NCBI GenBank assembly: GCA_965601955.1
Contig: OZ271855.1
Location: forward strand, 1,860,001-1,924,000
Source of the DNA: RHLJ01 sp965601955
GTDB taxonomy: Bacteria > Bacteroidota > Rhodothermia > Balneolales > Balneolaceae
Reading direction: 5' to 3'
DNA length: 64,000 nt
Below, piece by piece: positions 49,657 through 60,300 of the stretch (within the stretch, counting starts at the first letter, position 1; each line of letters opens with the position of its first letter). The notes beneath the pieces were generated by a model. That model ran no database searches and was not told the origin of the DNA. It saw only the letters and a program-made list of their open reading frames with translations. A program made the translations under genes and the position numbers.

Positions 49657-52600
49657 TTACTTGATGAGCGTGAAGCGTTTCGTGAGTGTTCTATTATCTG
49701 TTACAAGACGGTAGAAGTAAATACCACTTGCGAGATCTCTGGAGTTGAAAGTAACTTCATAAAGCCCGGCACTTCTCTCACCGTTTATTAATGTTTGGAC
49801 TTTTCTTCCCAGAATATCATAGATAGTAAGCTCAACATTGGAAGTTTCATTTAACCCAAATGGGATGGTCGTAGAGGGGTTAAAAGGATTAGGGTAGTTT
49901 TGATCCAGGAAGATACTTCTTGGGATATTCGCTTCAATTTCTTCTGTAGTAATCATCAAAGTGTATCGAGTAGCTAATGACTCCAGGAATACCAGGTCTG
50001 GGCTGCTTAATGGATTCCCAACTTTAGCCTTTCCTCTGGTCGTATGGAAAATTCTCTGCTCTTCGTTAGTAACCAGGTTTACTTCATTACCGGTTTCCTT
50101 ATCAATGAGCAGGACTAACCAATCCTCAGGGAGATTATCTGCGTTAATAAAGCGTAGCAAATATTCACCAGAAATTGGCTCTCCTTCTCTATACCCACGA
50201 ACCACTAATGGAATAATAATTCGGTTATCTGTTAACGTTGGAAGATGATTTATGGCAAGCGAGGCACCATCGTCTAGCAGAGTATGAAGGTCTAATCGGT
50301 TATTAGTAAGTGGCAAGAGTGTAAAACCGTCCAGTACGTCTTTACCCATGCTGCCCTCATCAGTGAAAAATAGACTGGTTTTCTTTTCCAGGCCATCAAT
50401 GCTTAGTTCAAGTTCGAACATCGGATTTTCTTCCGGAGAAGCCTGTTCTTTTCGTAGGAAAGATCCTCCCGTAGTTTTAGCATCGGTTGTAACTCTTAAG
50501 TCGGGCGAAGGGGCATTCGCTTTTACCCAGAACCCCTGGAAAGGGGCAATTAATCCACTTCCTAATGTACCCGTACTTCCATTCCACGTTAGATATTCAC
50601 CGTCACCTCCGTTTGCAGCAGGGTCCCATATATAGATAGTTGCATCTAAATTAGTTTTGGTCCAGTTCGGAGAATCGTCCCAGTCAATGGTTGCTCCAAA
50701 TGGATTTCCTACAAAGTTCCAGCCCGAATCAGCAGTAGTGGTGTAAGTAATTCCAAAATCGACTTCTCCGGAAGATCCAAACTCTTGTCCCGAGACATCT
50801 ATGGTATCCGGAAGGGGGTCATTATACCTGGAATCAGCGGCGACATCTCCAAAAAAGAAGACAAAAATGCCCTGACCAGCTGTTAACGATTGTGCAGATG
50901 TTGGAGCCCGGAAACGCTGATTATCGGTAGCTCCAGCTCCGGAGTTGTCGTAACTCTCTATATAGTAAAGTACATTTGGTTGAACAGTATCACCTGGGCT
51001 GGAGCTTATATCATAAAAAGCACCATCGTAACCCTGAGTTAAGACTCCATCCAGGAAATCTCCAAAAGTAGAGGAGACAGGAGCTGATAACATACGCCAC
51101 CCAATATCACCTGTTATAGTACGCTGGAACCTGAGAGAACCTGATCCATAAGAAATTCCGTCAGCTATCAGGTTATTACCACTTGGGATGAATAATTCTC
51201 CATTTTCGAGCTTGAGAGAGTCCGAGATAACCAGGTTTTCTTCCACAGAAACGCCGGAGGCATTATCTATAATAAGATTGGTATAGCTATGAGGATCAGT
51301 AATACTTTGAGCAGCAGAACCATTTAGGATAACTGTACCTACGTTGATTGTTGAAACATTTAATACATCTCCACCTACGGTAAGGCTATCAGCATTTGTA
51401 CCCAGAATACTTCCACCTGAAAGATCCCCGGTAATAGTAAAATTGATTCCACCTGAAATAGTAAGTGAAGCTCCTGTTTCCATGGTTACGGAAGCAACGG
51501 TGGAACCTGCTACATCAACTACAGGCTGTTCATTTCCAACAGCAGGGCTGGCCGGGATAAATACTACTGAAGAAGCTCCGGGCTGAGTACCTACGTTCCA
51601 GTTTGCTGCATCTTCCCAATTAGATGCATCACTGGCTGACCCTAGCTGGCTATCCCAAATATGACTGAAAAGGGCGTACTCAACATCGGCATCATCCGTA
51701 ATGGTAGCTGCATTTACTGTGCCCGTAATATTATCAGTTCCAGCAGTAGTGGAGGAAGTAAGTGTTGCTGTATATGTGCCATCTCCTACATCTGTAACTG
51801 CCCCAAGAGAACCTAAGGCAGTAGGAGTAATAGCTAAGGCAACTACATCACCTCCGGTAGTGAGATCGTTTCCATATACATCTTTAAGAGCTACGGTAAT
51901 AGTAGATGTAGTGATTCCATCGTTGAGTATTACAGTGGGGGAGGCCGTTATGGTTGAAGTAACTTCAGAAGCTGCCCCGGCGCTTACCGTAAATGTATTA
52001 CTTGTTCCGGTTTCGGAACCGGCAGAATTGGTAGCGGTGATATCACAGGTTCCAACACTGGTTAGGCTTACAGTAGTTGAAGCAAGCACTCCATTTGTAA
52101 AGCTGCCCGTTGTTCCTTGCCCGGTACCCATCGTACAGCTAGAAGAGATGACCACTGTGCCATTAAAGGTAGTTACGGTGGTTGCCGTACCATCTATCGC
52201 TGTGATAATAATGTTGAAGGTTTGCCCCGCTGTTTTAGAACTAATACTTCCTGACGGAACACGTTCTACCGTAAACCCGGTTAGCGTACCGGCGTTCACA
52301 ATTTCAAAAGTGGAACTAGTGTCTGGACTTAGCCCAGTACTGGTAGCAACTAGTTCTTTTGTTCCAACATCATCTACTGAAAGGGTATCGAACTCGGCGA
52401 TACCTAGAGCATTTGTAGATATTGGTGTTGTTTGAGAAAGATTTCCAGTACTTCCGGAGGTCAGGGCTATCGAAATATCAACCCCGGATTGTTCTATGCT
52501 GTTTCCATATTGGTCTACCAACTGAACTCGTACTGCTGGAGTGATTGTACTATCTACATTTGTTGCAGATGGTTGTTGAACAAAAATGAGGCTATCATTT

Positions 52601-55600
52601 GCACCTGCAACCATCGTAATGGTTCCATAATTAGTGGTTCCGCCTTGTCCTGTTGTTCCGGTGTTGGTGATATTTCCTGTATTAGGAATGGTCCCAGTAG
52701 TCGGGCGAATCTCCAGTCCGGTAAATTCAAGTTGACCAGGGTTGGTAGTAGAAGCTGCATCAATATCGAATTGCAAAGCAGTGCTGGAACTACTCCCAGC
52801 ATTATAAGAAGCCATAAGTTCTGTAGAACCGCCAAAAGCAGGAGATTCTGTTACTCCTATAGTTGCTCCGGTATTCCATTCATAGCCAGAGGGTGCGGTT
52901 AAAATGTAGGTTCCGCTTGCTGTGAATTCCCCAATAAACCCTTCCTGAACAAACGGGCCAGATAAGGCTGTATAAGTAGTGTTTGCATCGTCTGCTGAAA
53001 TAGCCTCACCACCTGTAGCCGGAGTAATCTTTCGAATGGCCTGGTCATATTTATCTGCTAAATAATCTTCAATGCTTTCCCTTTCCTCCTGGGTGATGCT
53101 TCGGCTGTAATAAATAAACTCAGCAATTTCCCCATCCCAGCTTTCAGTGGCTCCGGCGTCTTTTCCTCCCTTTCCTAAAATGGCAGTAGTTGCAGCCGAA
53201 GCTCCAATAGTACCAGAAGGAGGGGGATCAGCAGCAGAACTTGGGTTATTTAGAATACCATCCACATATAAATCGTAAGTAATGCCACTTTCCCATTGCA
53301 AGCTAATGATTTGAGCATCTGTAGTTTGTATATCAGAGAAGCTTTCCAGTTGATTATCAGCGCCATTCGCTAGTATTCCTGTCTTCACAATATTGTTAAA
53401 AGCACCTGCTCCATTAGCTCCCGATGCATCATATCTAATCGTCAGTGTCTTATCGTCCTCGTCAGGATCTTCAGCAATAAATAGTCCTCTATCTGTATTG
53501 GTTACATCTGATTGGTATACAATAAAAAGGCTAAATTCGGTGGCATTATCTATATAGTTAACATCCCCATCCGAGTCGATGAAACGATCTCCGTTTCCGG
53601 CAAACTGAACAGAAGGTTGCCCATTAAGGTCGGCAGAACTGGCTATGTAGGTAGGAGCAGAGCCTCCACCAGCTGTTCCAACATAATCGTTTCCATTTCC
53701 ACTTTGATCTGCCCAGGTAGTGATAGCCACTCCATCACCTTCAGAAATTCCGGCATCTGCTCTCAGCCATACCTCAAGATCAGGGATAGTCTCAACAGGG
53801 CTTACATCAATGGTTCTTTTTAGTGAATCACTTTTTAAGGTACCATCACTTACAATAAAGCTAACTACTCGCTCCGGGCCTGAAGCAATAGTAGCGTAAT
53901 TTTTGTAATCAACAGACCGTAGTGCTGATTGATAATCGCTCATGAGATTGTTACCAATTAGTTTGAGTCTTCCTGTAGCGGTATCATAAGTGCCTGTTAT
54001 TCCAAAGATTGTTGAGTATATGAGAGAGTCTTCTGCTGGCTTAAAGTTTTCTGAAATCACAACGATAGCGCTATCCAGAAAGGTATCGTCCGGATCAGAA
54101 ACAATGATCGTATTCGTGATTTGAACGGCTGCGTCAGGGTAAGCAAGATTCTCTGATTCGATGGAAGAAAGGATTGGGCTCGAATTAGCGGCTGTGACTG
54201 TAATATCCCTGGCTTCAGTATTGCTATTATTATCTCCATCATTTACAACAAAGGAAATCGTACGTGTAAGTTCTACCGGATCAGAACTGGTATTTTCATA
54301 AGTCACGGCTCGTAGTGCAGTCTGATAATTGGCTTCAGTATCAGTTCCCGAAAGAGTGAGTATTCCTGTTCCCGAAGCGAAGCTCCCGGTAATATTTCCT
54401 GTATCTGTGAAGTCCAGGAAATCTTCCCCTAATGTGTAGTTAGAGGTGATAGAAATAGTGGCACTTTCCATATCTGTATCATCAAAATCAGAAAGGGTGA
54501 GGGCACTTGTAATGGCAACGGCTCCATCTCCTTCATTATAGGAAAGTGCTCCAGCTTCTATATCAGCTAGAATTGGGGTAGATGCTACATCAATTACATT
54601 AATATTTCTGCTTTGTGTGTTACTTACATCATCCCAATCATAAATCTCGAATTCAATGGTTCGTATACTTACGGTTGGGTTAGCGGTAGAATTTCTGTAG
54701 TCAACGGAACGGAGTGCAGTTTGATAGTTTGCTTTGGTATCGCGTCCGCTTAATAGAAGTACTCCTGTGGTTTCATTATAAGAGCCTGTTATGTTCCCGG
54801 TATCCACAAAGATCAACGAATCTTCGCCAGTGACAAAACCTCCAGCTATAGAGACCCTCGCGCTATCCATATTCAAATGTGAGTCACCATCCGTCACAGT
54901 GATTGTATTCGTAATTTGAGTATCAGAATCACCTTCTGTGAAATCAATATTAGTCCCTTCAATAGCCCCTAATATAGGTGCGGTATTTCCCCACCTGTCA
55001 TCAAAGTAAGAGTTTAGGCTGGCAATTTGCCCTCCGCTAAGTTGCGTATTCCATGAGGCTATTTCCCCGATTTGCCCGGAAAAAAAACCATTTTCATTGT
55101 TGAGAGTAACTGGATTTCTGGAATTCCCACTGTTTCCACCAAGTCCTATTGCATTGCCATTAGCTGGCATATCATCAGCATCCGTAAAAGAACTGAATGC
55201 ACCTTCATTTACCTGTGCCGCCCAGATATTGGAATCGTGATAAGCAATAAGTGTATATGATGTATTAGTCTGAACCGAACCCAGGTTTATCGGTTTATGG
55301 CGTTCAGCATTTGAATCGCCCCAATCTCCATCATTACGGCTATAAGCCTGGGCATAGAGTACCCCATCTTCCAAAGTAAAGTTATATCCCTGCCCGCCTG
55401 AACTTTGCTCATAAATAACCTGGAACCCGGATATATCACTTCCTGTTCTAAAGACGAGGGCAAATGCTTTTTGACTAAAAATACTATTGTTGATTAAAGC
55501 ATCGCCTGTTTTAGTAAGTATATCTGATGACCCCCCATCATATACAACTGATCCGCGTTCCCCGAACCCATCGGTATCATACACAGGAGCAGTGCCTGCG

Positions 55601-57198
55601 ATAAAGTCAAAATTGTTGGCCGTATTTAAATCCGCCCAGGTAGAAATAGTAGCTCCGTCAGCAGTATTGTCTATTCCATCATCATCTACATCCTGGGCAT
55701 CCAAGTGAAAAACATTACTGGCGATATCTGTAGTTAAATCAGAAAGCGTTACAATTACATCGAGATCTCGAGTGACGGTATTTGTAGAGTTGGTACCATC
55801 GTAGGCGGTAATGGAAATGGTTCTTGTTAATTGACTTGGAGAAACCAGGTCATCGCTGCTATAGGTGATACTTCGAATGGCGGATTTATAATTAGTAGTA
55901 TCTGTGGTCCCGGTTAATAATAGCTTACCTGTTGCCGGGGTATAAGTGCCCGTAATTACTCCATCTGTAAAGTTGAGGTTGTCATCTAATCCGTCCAGGT
56001 TGCTCGTAATCTGAACGACAGCACTATCAAAAGTGGATACAGTAGGATGAGAGCCAATAAGAAGAGAATTAGTAACAAAAACATCTGCTCCTCCAGCAGT
56101 ATATAATTGAGTATTAGATTCAATGTTGCTCAAACCTGGAACATCGTCCAGTTCTACAATAAAAGCACTTGGGTTTAACTGGTTGTTGTATTCAGTAGCA
56201 ATCCAGTCGGCAGAACGAGCTATATCAGATATACGAATTTCGTCCATAATACCATCTGCTGGGTCTCCATCTCTTGAAATTAGTACAGGGTCGGCATTTG
56301 CAACAAAGGCTGTTGTATTTGCATCGGTTCTAATAGACGAACCATCCTGGTAGATAATTCTTCCTGTTGAAGTTTGTACATAGCTAAAATAATACCAGGT
56401 TGATGTAGTAAGGTTAAAAGTGGAAGTTGCACTAAGAGCGGATCCCCCATTTTTTCTGAATTGCATCCGCGGTCCGCCTCTAAAAGAGGCTTCATAAGAA
56501 GAGTTAGCTCCTTTGCTTACTAAATCGGGCGCTCCTCCATCCCCAGTTGCAGTAGATTCAAGGTTATACCAAAATGAAATGGTGATTTCTCCGGTAATAT
56601 CCAGTGAAGCATCATCGGCTACGGATATGAAGTCATCATCATCAAATTCGAAATCTCTTCCGTTTCCAATAAAACCCGTAGCCGAAACTGTACCACTATT
56701 AGTTCCATCGTTAGAATTAGCGGTTGCATCGGTTAGATCATCCATATGCATGACCAACTGGTAGTTCGAGTCCCAGGTTGAGGTTGAACTTTGATCGGTG
56801 GTGATGGCAGCATCCCCGTAGTAGATAAAGAACTGGGTATCTAATGTGGGACTAAGAGTTGGGAACCGGACCCAAAAAATGATTTCCCCGGTACCTGAAT
56901 TGTAGGATTCTAAGTTAAAATCGATTGCCGTAGTGCCATCAGCAGCAGCAAAAGCGATGTCGAAGCCATTAATGTTATCCGTTCCGGTACCCGGGGTAGC
57001 GTTATAGGCAAAGTCCGGGTCTGTAATACTGATTAGAACAGGAAAGTTAGTAAGCTCTGAAGAGCCACTTACACTATCGCTTTCAACAAAATATTTTTTT
57101 CGATTAGCGAAGGAGCCCAGCTGTGCTTGTGCTATTTCACTTAATCCAAATAAAAATAATAGGATAATACCGATATGTGAACTTCTCGGAATACACAT
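49657..57198 (-). CDS. Giant secreted multidomain repeat protein with T9SS type-A sorting tail
   Basis: 2513 residues. Signal peptide about 1-25 (SHIGIILLFLFGLSEIAQA). DUF2341-like plus LamG-like region to about 350; a repeat of about 120-130 residues (355-480) with hallmark ITGTYTPATGKLLLTGTTDT and SAIRSITY; a LamG-like module (about 485-735); three further repeats (from about 742, 876 and 1009); a third LamG-like module (about 1135-1385) ending EYLADKYDQ-like; Big/invasin-like modules (about 1389-1840); a G8-like segment; and near 2433 the sorting tail DQNYPNPFNPSTTIPFGLNE with IYDILGRKVQTL and GIYFYRLVTD. The tail targets proteins to the type IX secretion system and surface attachment. Paralogous to the next gene. 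Function is probably adhesion; ligand unknown. Confidence 0.88.
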   Translation of the reverse strand: MCIPRSSHIGIILLFLFGLSEIAQAQLGSFANRKKYFVESDSVSGSSELTNFPVLISITDPDFAYNATPGTGTDNINGFDIAFAAADGTTAIDFNLESYNSGTGEIIFWVRFPTLSPTLDTQFFIYYGDAAITTDQSSTSTWDSNYQLVMHMDDLTDATANSNDGTNSGTVSATGFIGNGRDFEFDDDDFISVADDASLDITGEITISFWYNLESTATGDGGAPDLVSKGANSSYEASFRGGPRMQFRKNGGSALSATSTFNLTTSTWYYFSYVQTSTGRIIYQDGSSIRTDANTTAFVANADPVLISRDGDPADGIMDEIRISDIARSADWIATEYNNQLNPSAFIVELDDVPGLSNIESNTQLYTAGGADVFVTNSLLIGSHPTVSTFDSAVVQITSNLDGLDDNLNFTDGVITGTYTPATGKLLLTGTTDTTNYKSAIRSITYSSDDLVSPSQLTRTISITAYDGTNSTNTVTRDLDVIVTLSDLTTDIASNVFHLDAQDVDDDGIDNTADGATISTWADLNTANNFDFIAGTAPVYDTDGFGERGSVVYDGGSSDILTKTGDALINNSIFSQKAFALVFRTGSDISGFQVIYEQSSGGQGYNFTLEDGVLYAQAYSRNDGDWGDSNAERHKPINLGSVQTNTSYTLIAYHDSNIWAAQVNEGAFSSFTDADDMPANGNAIGLGGNSGNSRNPVTLNNENGFFSGQIGEIASWNTQLSGGQIASLNSYFDDRWGNTAPILGAIEGTNIDFTEGDSDTQITNTITVTDGDSHLNMDSARVSIAGGFVTGEDSLIFVDTGNITGSYNETTGVLLLSGRDTKANYQTALRSVDYRNSTANPTVSIRTIEFEIYDWDDVSNTQSRNINVIDVASTPILADIEAGALSYNEGDGAVAITSALTLSDFDDTDMESATISITSNYTLGEDFLDFTDTGNITGSFASGTGILTLSGTDTEANYQTALRAVTYENTSSDPVELTRTISFVVNDGDNNSNTEARDITVTAANSSPILSSIESENLAYPDAAVQITNTIIVSDPDDTFLDSAIVVISENFKPAEDSLIYSTIFGITGTYDTATGRLKLIGNNLMSDYQSALRSVDYKNYATIASGPERVVSFIVSDGTLKSDSLKRTIDVSPVETIPDLEVWLRADAGISEGDGVAITTWADQSGNGNDYVGTAGGGSAPTYIASSADLNGQPSVQFAGNGDRFIDSDGDVNYIDNATEFSLFIVYQSDVTNTDRGLFIAEDPDEDDKTLTIRYDASGANGAGAFNNIVKTGILANGADNQLESFSDIQTTDAQIISLQWESGITYDLYVDGILNNPSSAADPPPSGTIGASAATTAILGKGGKDAGATESWDGEIAEFIYYSRSITQEERESIEDYLADKYDQAIRKITPATGGEAISADDANTTYTALSGPFVQEGFIGEFTASGTYILTAPSGYEWNTGATIGVTESPAFGGSTELMASYNAGSSSSTALQFDIDAASTTNPGQLEFTGLEIRPTTGTIPNTGNITNTGTTGQGGTTNYGTITMVAGANDSLIFVQQPSATNVDSTITPAVRVQLVDQYGNSIEQSGVDISIALTSGSTGNLSQTTPISTNALGIAEFDTLSVDDVGTKELVATSTGLSPDTSSTFEIVNAGTLTGFTVERVPSGSISSKTAGQTFNIIITAIDGTATTVTTFNGTVVISSSCTMGTGQGTTGSFTNGVLASTTVSLTSVGTCDITATNSAGSETGTSNTFTVSAGAASEVTSTITASPTVILNDGITTSTITVALKDVYGNDLTTGGDVVALAITPTALGSLGAVTDVGDGTYTATLTSSTTAGTDNITGTVNAATITDDADVEYALFSHIWDSQLGSASDASNWEDAANWNVGTQPGASSVVFIPASPAVGNEQPVVDVAGSTVASVTMETGASLTISGGINFTITGDLSGGSILGTNADSLTVGGDVLNVSTINVGTVILNGSAAQSITDPHSYTNLIIDNASGVSVEENLVISDSLKLENGELFIPSGNNLIADGISYGSGSLRFQRTITGDIGWRMLSAPVSSTFGDFLDGVLTQGYDGAFYDISSSPGDTVQPNVLYYIESYDNSGAGATDNQRFRAPTSAQSLTAGQGIFVFFFGDVAADSRYNDPLPDTIDVSGQEFGSSGEVDFGITYTTTADSGWNFVGNPFGATIDWDDSPNWTKTNLDATIYIWDPAANGGDGEYLTWNGSTGTLGSGLIAPFQGFWVKANAPSPDLRVTTDAKTTGGSFLRKEQASPEENPMFELELSIDGLEKKTSLFFTDEGSMGKDVLDGFTLLPLTNNRLDLHTLLDDGASLAINHLPTLTDNRIIIPLVVRGYREGEPISGEYLLRFINADNLPEDWLVLLIDKETGNEVNLVTNEEQRIFHTTRGKAKVGNPLSSPDLVFLESLATRYTLMITTEEIEANIPRSIFLDQNYPNPFNPSTTIPFGLNETSNVELTIYDILGRKVQTLINGERSAGLYEVTFNSRDLASGIYFYRLVTDNRTLTKRFTLIK

Positions 57199-57315
57199 GC
57201 ATTCATTCGTCTACCACGAGTTATTGGGTCTAATAGCCCAATTAAATATAATCTATGCATGTATGATTAAATAATGAATTAACCCATTCTAATTTCATAC
57301 AGAATGGAGGGAAGT

Positions 57316-60300
57316 CTACTTAATCAGTGTAAACTTCTTTAGTAATGTTTTGTCATTAGTTGTGAGCCTATAGAAATAGACCCCACTTGCCAGCTCTCTT
57401 GAGTTGAATGGTACTTCATACCTTCCTGCCGTTCTTGGCCCATCAACCAGGGTTCTTATTTTCCTTCCAAGTATATCATAAACCACCAATTCTACATTAC
57501 TGTCTTCATTTAAACCGAATGGAATGGTAGTGGTAGGGTTAAAGGGATTTGGGTAGTTTTGTGAAAGGAAAATCTCTTCTGGTACATCTCTTTCAATCTG
57601 TTCTGTACTCACCTTTAGGGTAAATCGTGTACTCTGGGTACTGGCTTTCGTCCTAATGCTAAAGTTGGGAGAAGATGGATTTGTTGTAGGAGCTACTTTT
57701 GCCCTGGTAGAGTGGAAGAAGGTATAAGAGTTTTCTTCCATGAGATTAATCTCATTACCTGTTTCATTATCAATCAAAGTTAAGATCCAATCCTCCGGGA
57801 TGCTTCGCAGATCTCCCCAGACAAAAGTTAATTCTTCGGATTGTGGGACTCCTCGCTCAAAAGACTCAATGTGTATGGGGATAAATAACCTTGAATTAAA
57901 ATCGTTTGGCAAACTATTGATCGCTAGCTCAGTCCCATTATCTAGTAAAGTATGCATCTCAATGAAGGAACTTGTCATAGGAAGCAATCTGTATGCATCT
58001 AACATATCTTTACCTTTTAATCCCTCGTCAGAAAACATAATATTTGTTTTTTTAGACCGGCCACTGTTGGAATAGAGAGCTATATCAATAATCTTAATGT
58101 TGGAATTATTCGACGCTTGTTTTCTAAGAAAACTTCCTCCGGTCTTTTTTGCCTCTTTGCTCACTTTAAGTACGGGATTCGCATCATTTGCCTTCACCCA
58201 GAATCCCTGGAAAGGAGGGATGAGCCCACCATTCGGTAATGTTCCTGTTGTCCCGTTCCAGGTTAAATATTCCCCATCACCACCATTTGCTGCCGGATCC
58301 CAGATGTAAATCGTCGATTCTATGTTGGTTTTCGTCCAGTTGGTATTGTCATCCCAGTCAATGGTAGCCAGGAATGGGTTTCCAACTAAATTCCAACCTG
58401 AATCTGCAGTGACCGTGTAGGTAACTCCAAAATCAACTTCGGTACCATCTCCATCAAATTCTCTTCCACTCACATCAAGGGTATCCGGCAGGGGGTCATT
58501 ATATCGTGAGTCGGCTGCAATGCTTCCAAATAGGAAAACAAACATTCCCTGCCCCTGGGTAAGCTTTTGGCTAGAACTGGTAGGAGCACGCAGCCGTTGA
58601 AGATCTGTTCCGGAATAGTTTTCTAAGTGGGTGAGTACGGTAGGTTGAAGGCTGTCCGAGGAGGCATTACCAAGTGTAGAGCCAGAATAACCTTGTGTTA
58701 ATACCCCATCAAGAAATTCACCATAGGTAGTATCTATTGGGGAAGAGAGCATCCTCCATCCCATATCTCCATACATTCGCTGCTGTATGCGTAGTTCACC
58801 ATTTTCGTATTGCTTGGTATTGGCGATGAGGGTCGCTCCGGTTGGAAGGAACAGTGTTCCATCGGTGAGTTTAAGGGTGTCAGATACAGATAAATCAGTG
58901 GTAAAATCAGCGCCATTTGTATTATCCAGCTCCAGATTCACATAACTGTTCGGGGTAGCTATGCTTTGGTTGCTGGCTCCATCCAACTTTACATAGCCCA
59001 CCGTAATGTCGGCTACATCTACATCTCCTCCGACAGTCAAAGAGTCGGTGTTGCTTCCCAGAACTTCTCCACCTCCTGAAAGTACTCCGGTAATAATGAG
59101 TTCTTTTCCTCCCGAAATCGTTACTGAGGCACTGGCTTCAATAGAAAGCTGGGTTATTTGGGTGTTGGTAGTATTGATAACGGGCTGTTCATTTCCTACG
59201 GATGGAGATGATGGGATTAGTACTTTATCTCCGGAAACGGGAACTGAACCAGCGCTCCAGTTTGTAGCCAAATCCCAGTTTTGGGCATTAACGACAGAAC
59301 CTACTGACGACTGCCACTGGTTGTTAAACTCAGCAAATTCTACTTCTGCGTTATCAGTCATGGAAACGCCGTTTAGGGTTCCGCTTATGGTGGCTGTTCC
59401 TGCTACCGTTGAAGAGCTAAGAATAGCCGTGTACGTACCATTAGAATTATCTGTAACAGCGCTCAATGAACCACTTGTGGTACTTAAAACTATGGTTTCC
59501 CCTCCGGTGGTTACATTATTTCCTTCAGAGTCTTTTGCCTGAACAATAATTGTGGATGTCGAAAACCCATCGTTAAATATAACACTGGGACTTGCAGAAA
59601 TGGTAGATGTTGAAGTTGAAGCGTCTCCTGGAGTAACATCAAAACTGTTGCTTGTACCTGTCTCTGAACCGGAAGAATTTGTAGCAGTAATTGTACAGGT
59701 GCCTATACTGGATACGGATACTGTGTGAGAGGCCAAAACACCGGATACAAAACTTGCAGTTGTACCATCTCCGGTGCCTAAAGTACAGTTGGAAGAAATA
59801 TTTACGGTTCCTGTAAATGTTTCTACCGTATCAGGTTGCCCGTCTATCGCAACAACAGTTATGTTAAAAGACTTTCCAGCCTGTTTATTGGAAATGTTTC
59901 CGGAAGGGACTCGCTCTACCTGGAATTGAGTAAGCTGGCCGATAACTACTACATCAAATGTTGAGCTAGTTGAGCTGGTAAGACCTGTACTGGAAGCAGT
60001 AAGCGTATATTCTCCAGTGGCACTTAGTGTCAGGTTATCAAATTCTGCGATACCAAATACATTAGTTGCTACCGTTGTGGTTCCTCCAAGAGTTCCGCTT
60101 CCGCTAACAACATTACGTGCCATAGTAACATTTATTAGGCTTTCTTCTACTGAATTTCCGTGTTGGTCAACAACTTGTACCCTTACCGCTGGACTAATAG
60201 CAGAGCTAACGTTGGATGTGGAAGGTTGCGTACTGAATACCAGGCTGTCTTTTGCCCCGGCAACCATAATTAGCTCCCCATAATCTGTGCTTCCACCAAG

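Noticed and set aside
51701..52435. Plus-strand ORF of 244 codons inside the giant repeat gene
   Set aside because: It is an antisense shadow with a Val/Thr/Ser/Pro-rich composition set by the opposite-strand Thr/Gly/Ser repeat codons; no start signal or homology visible.
59006..59542. Plus-strand ORF of 178 codons inside the second giant gene
   Set aside because: Antisense to the same kind of repeats as above, with the same biased composition.
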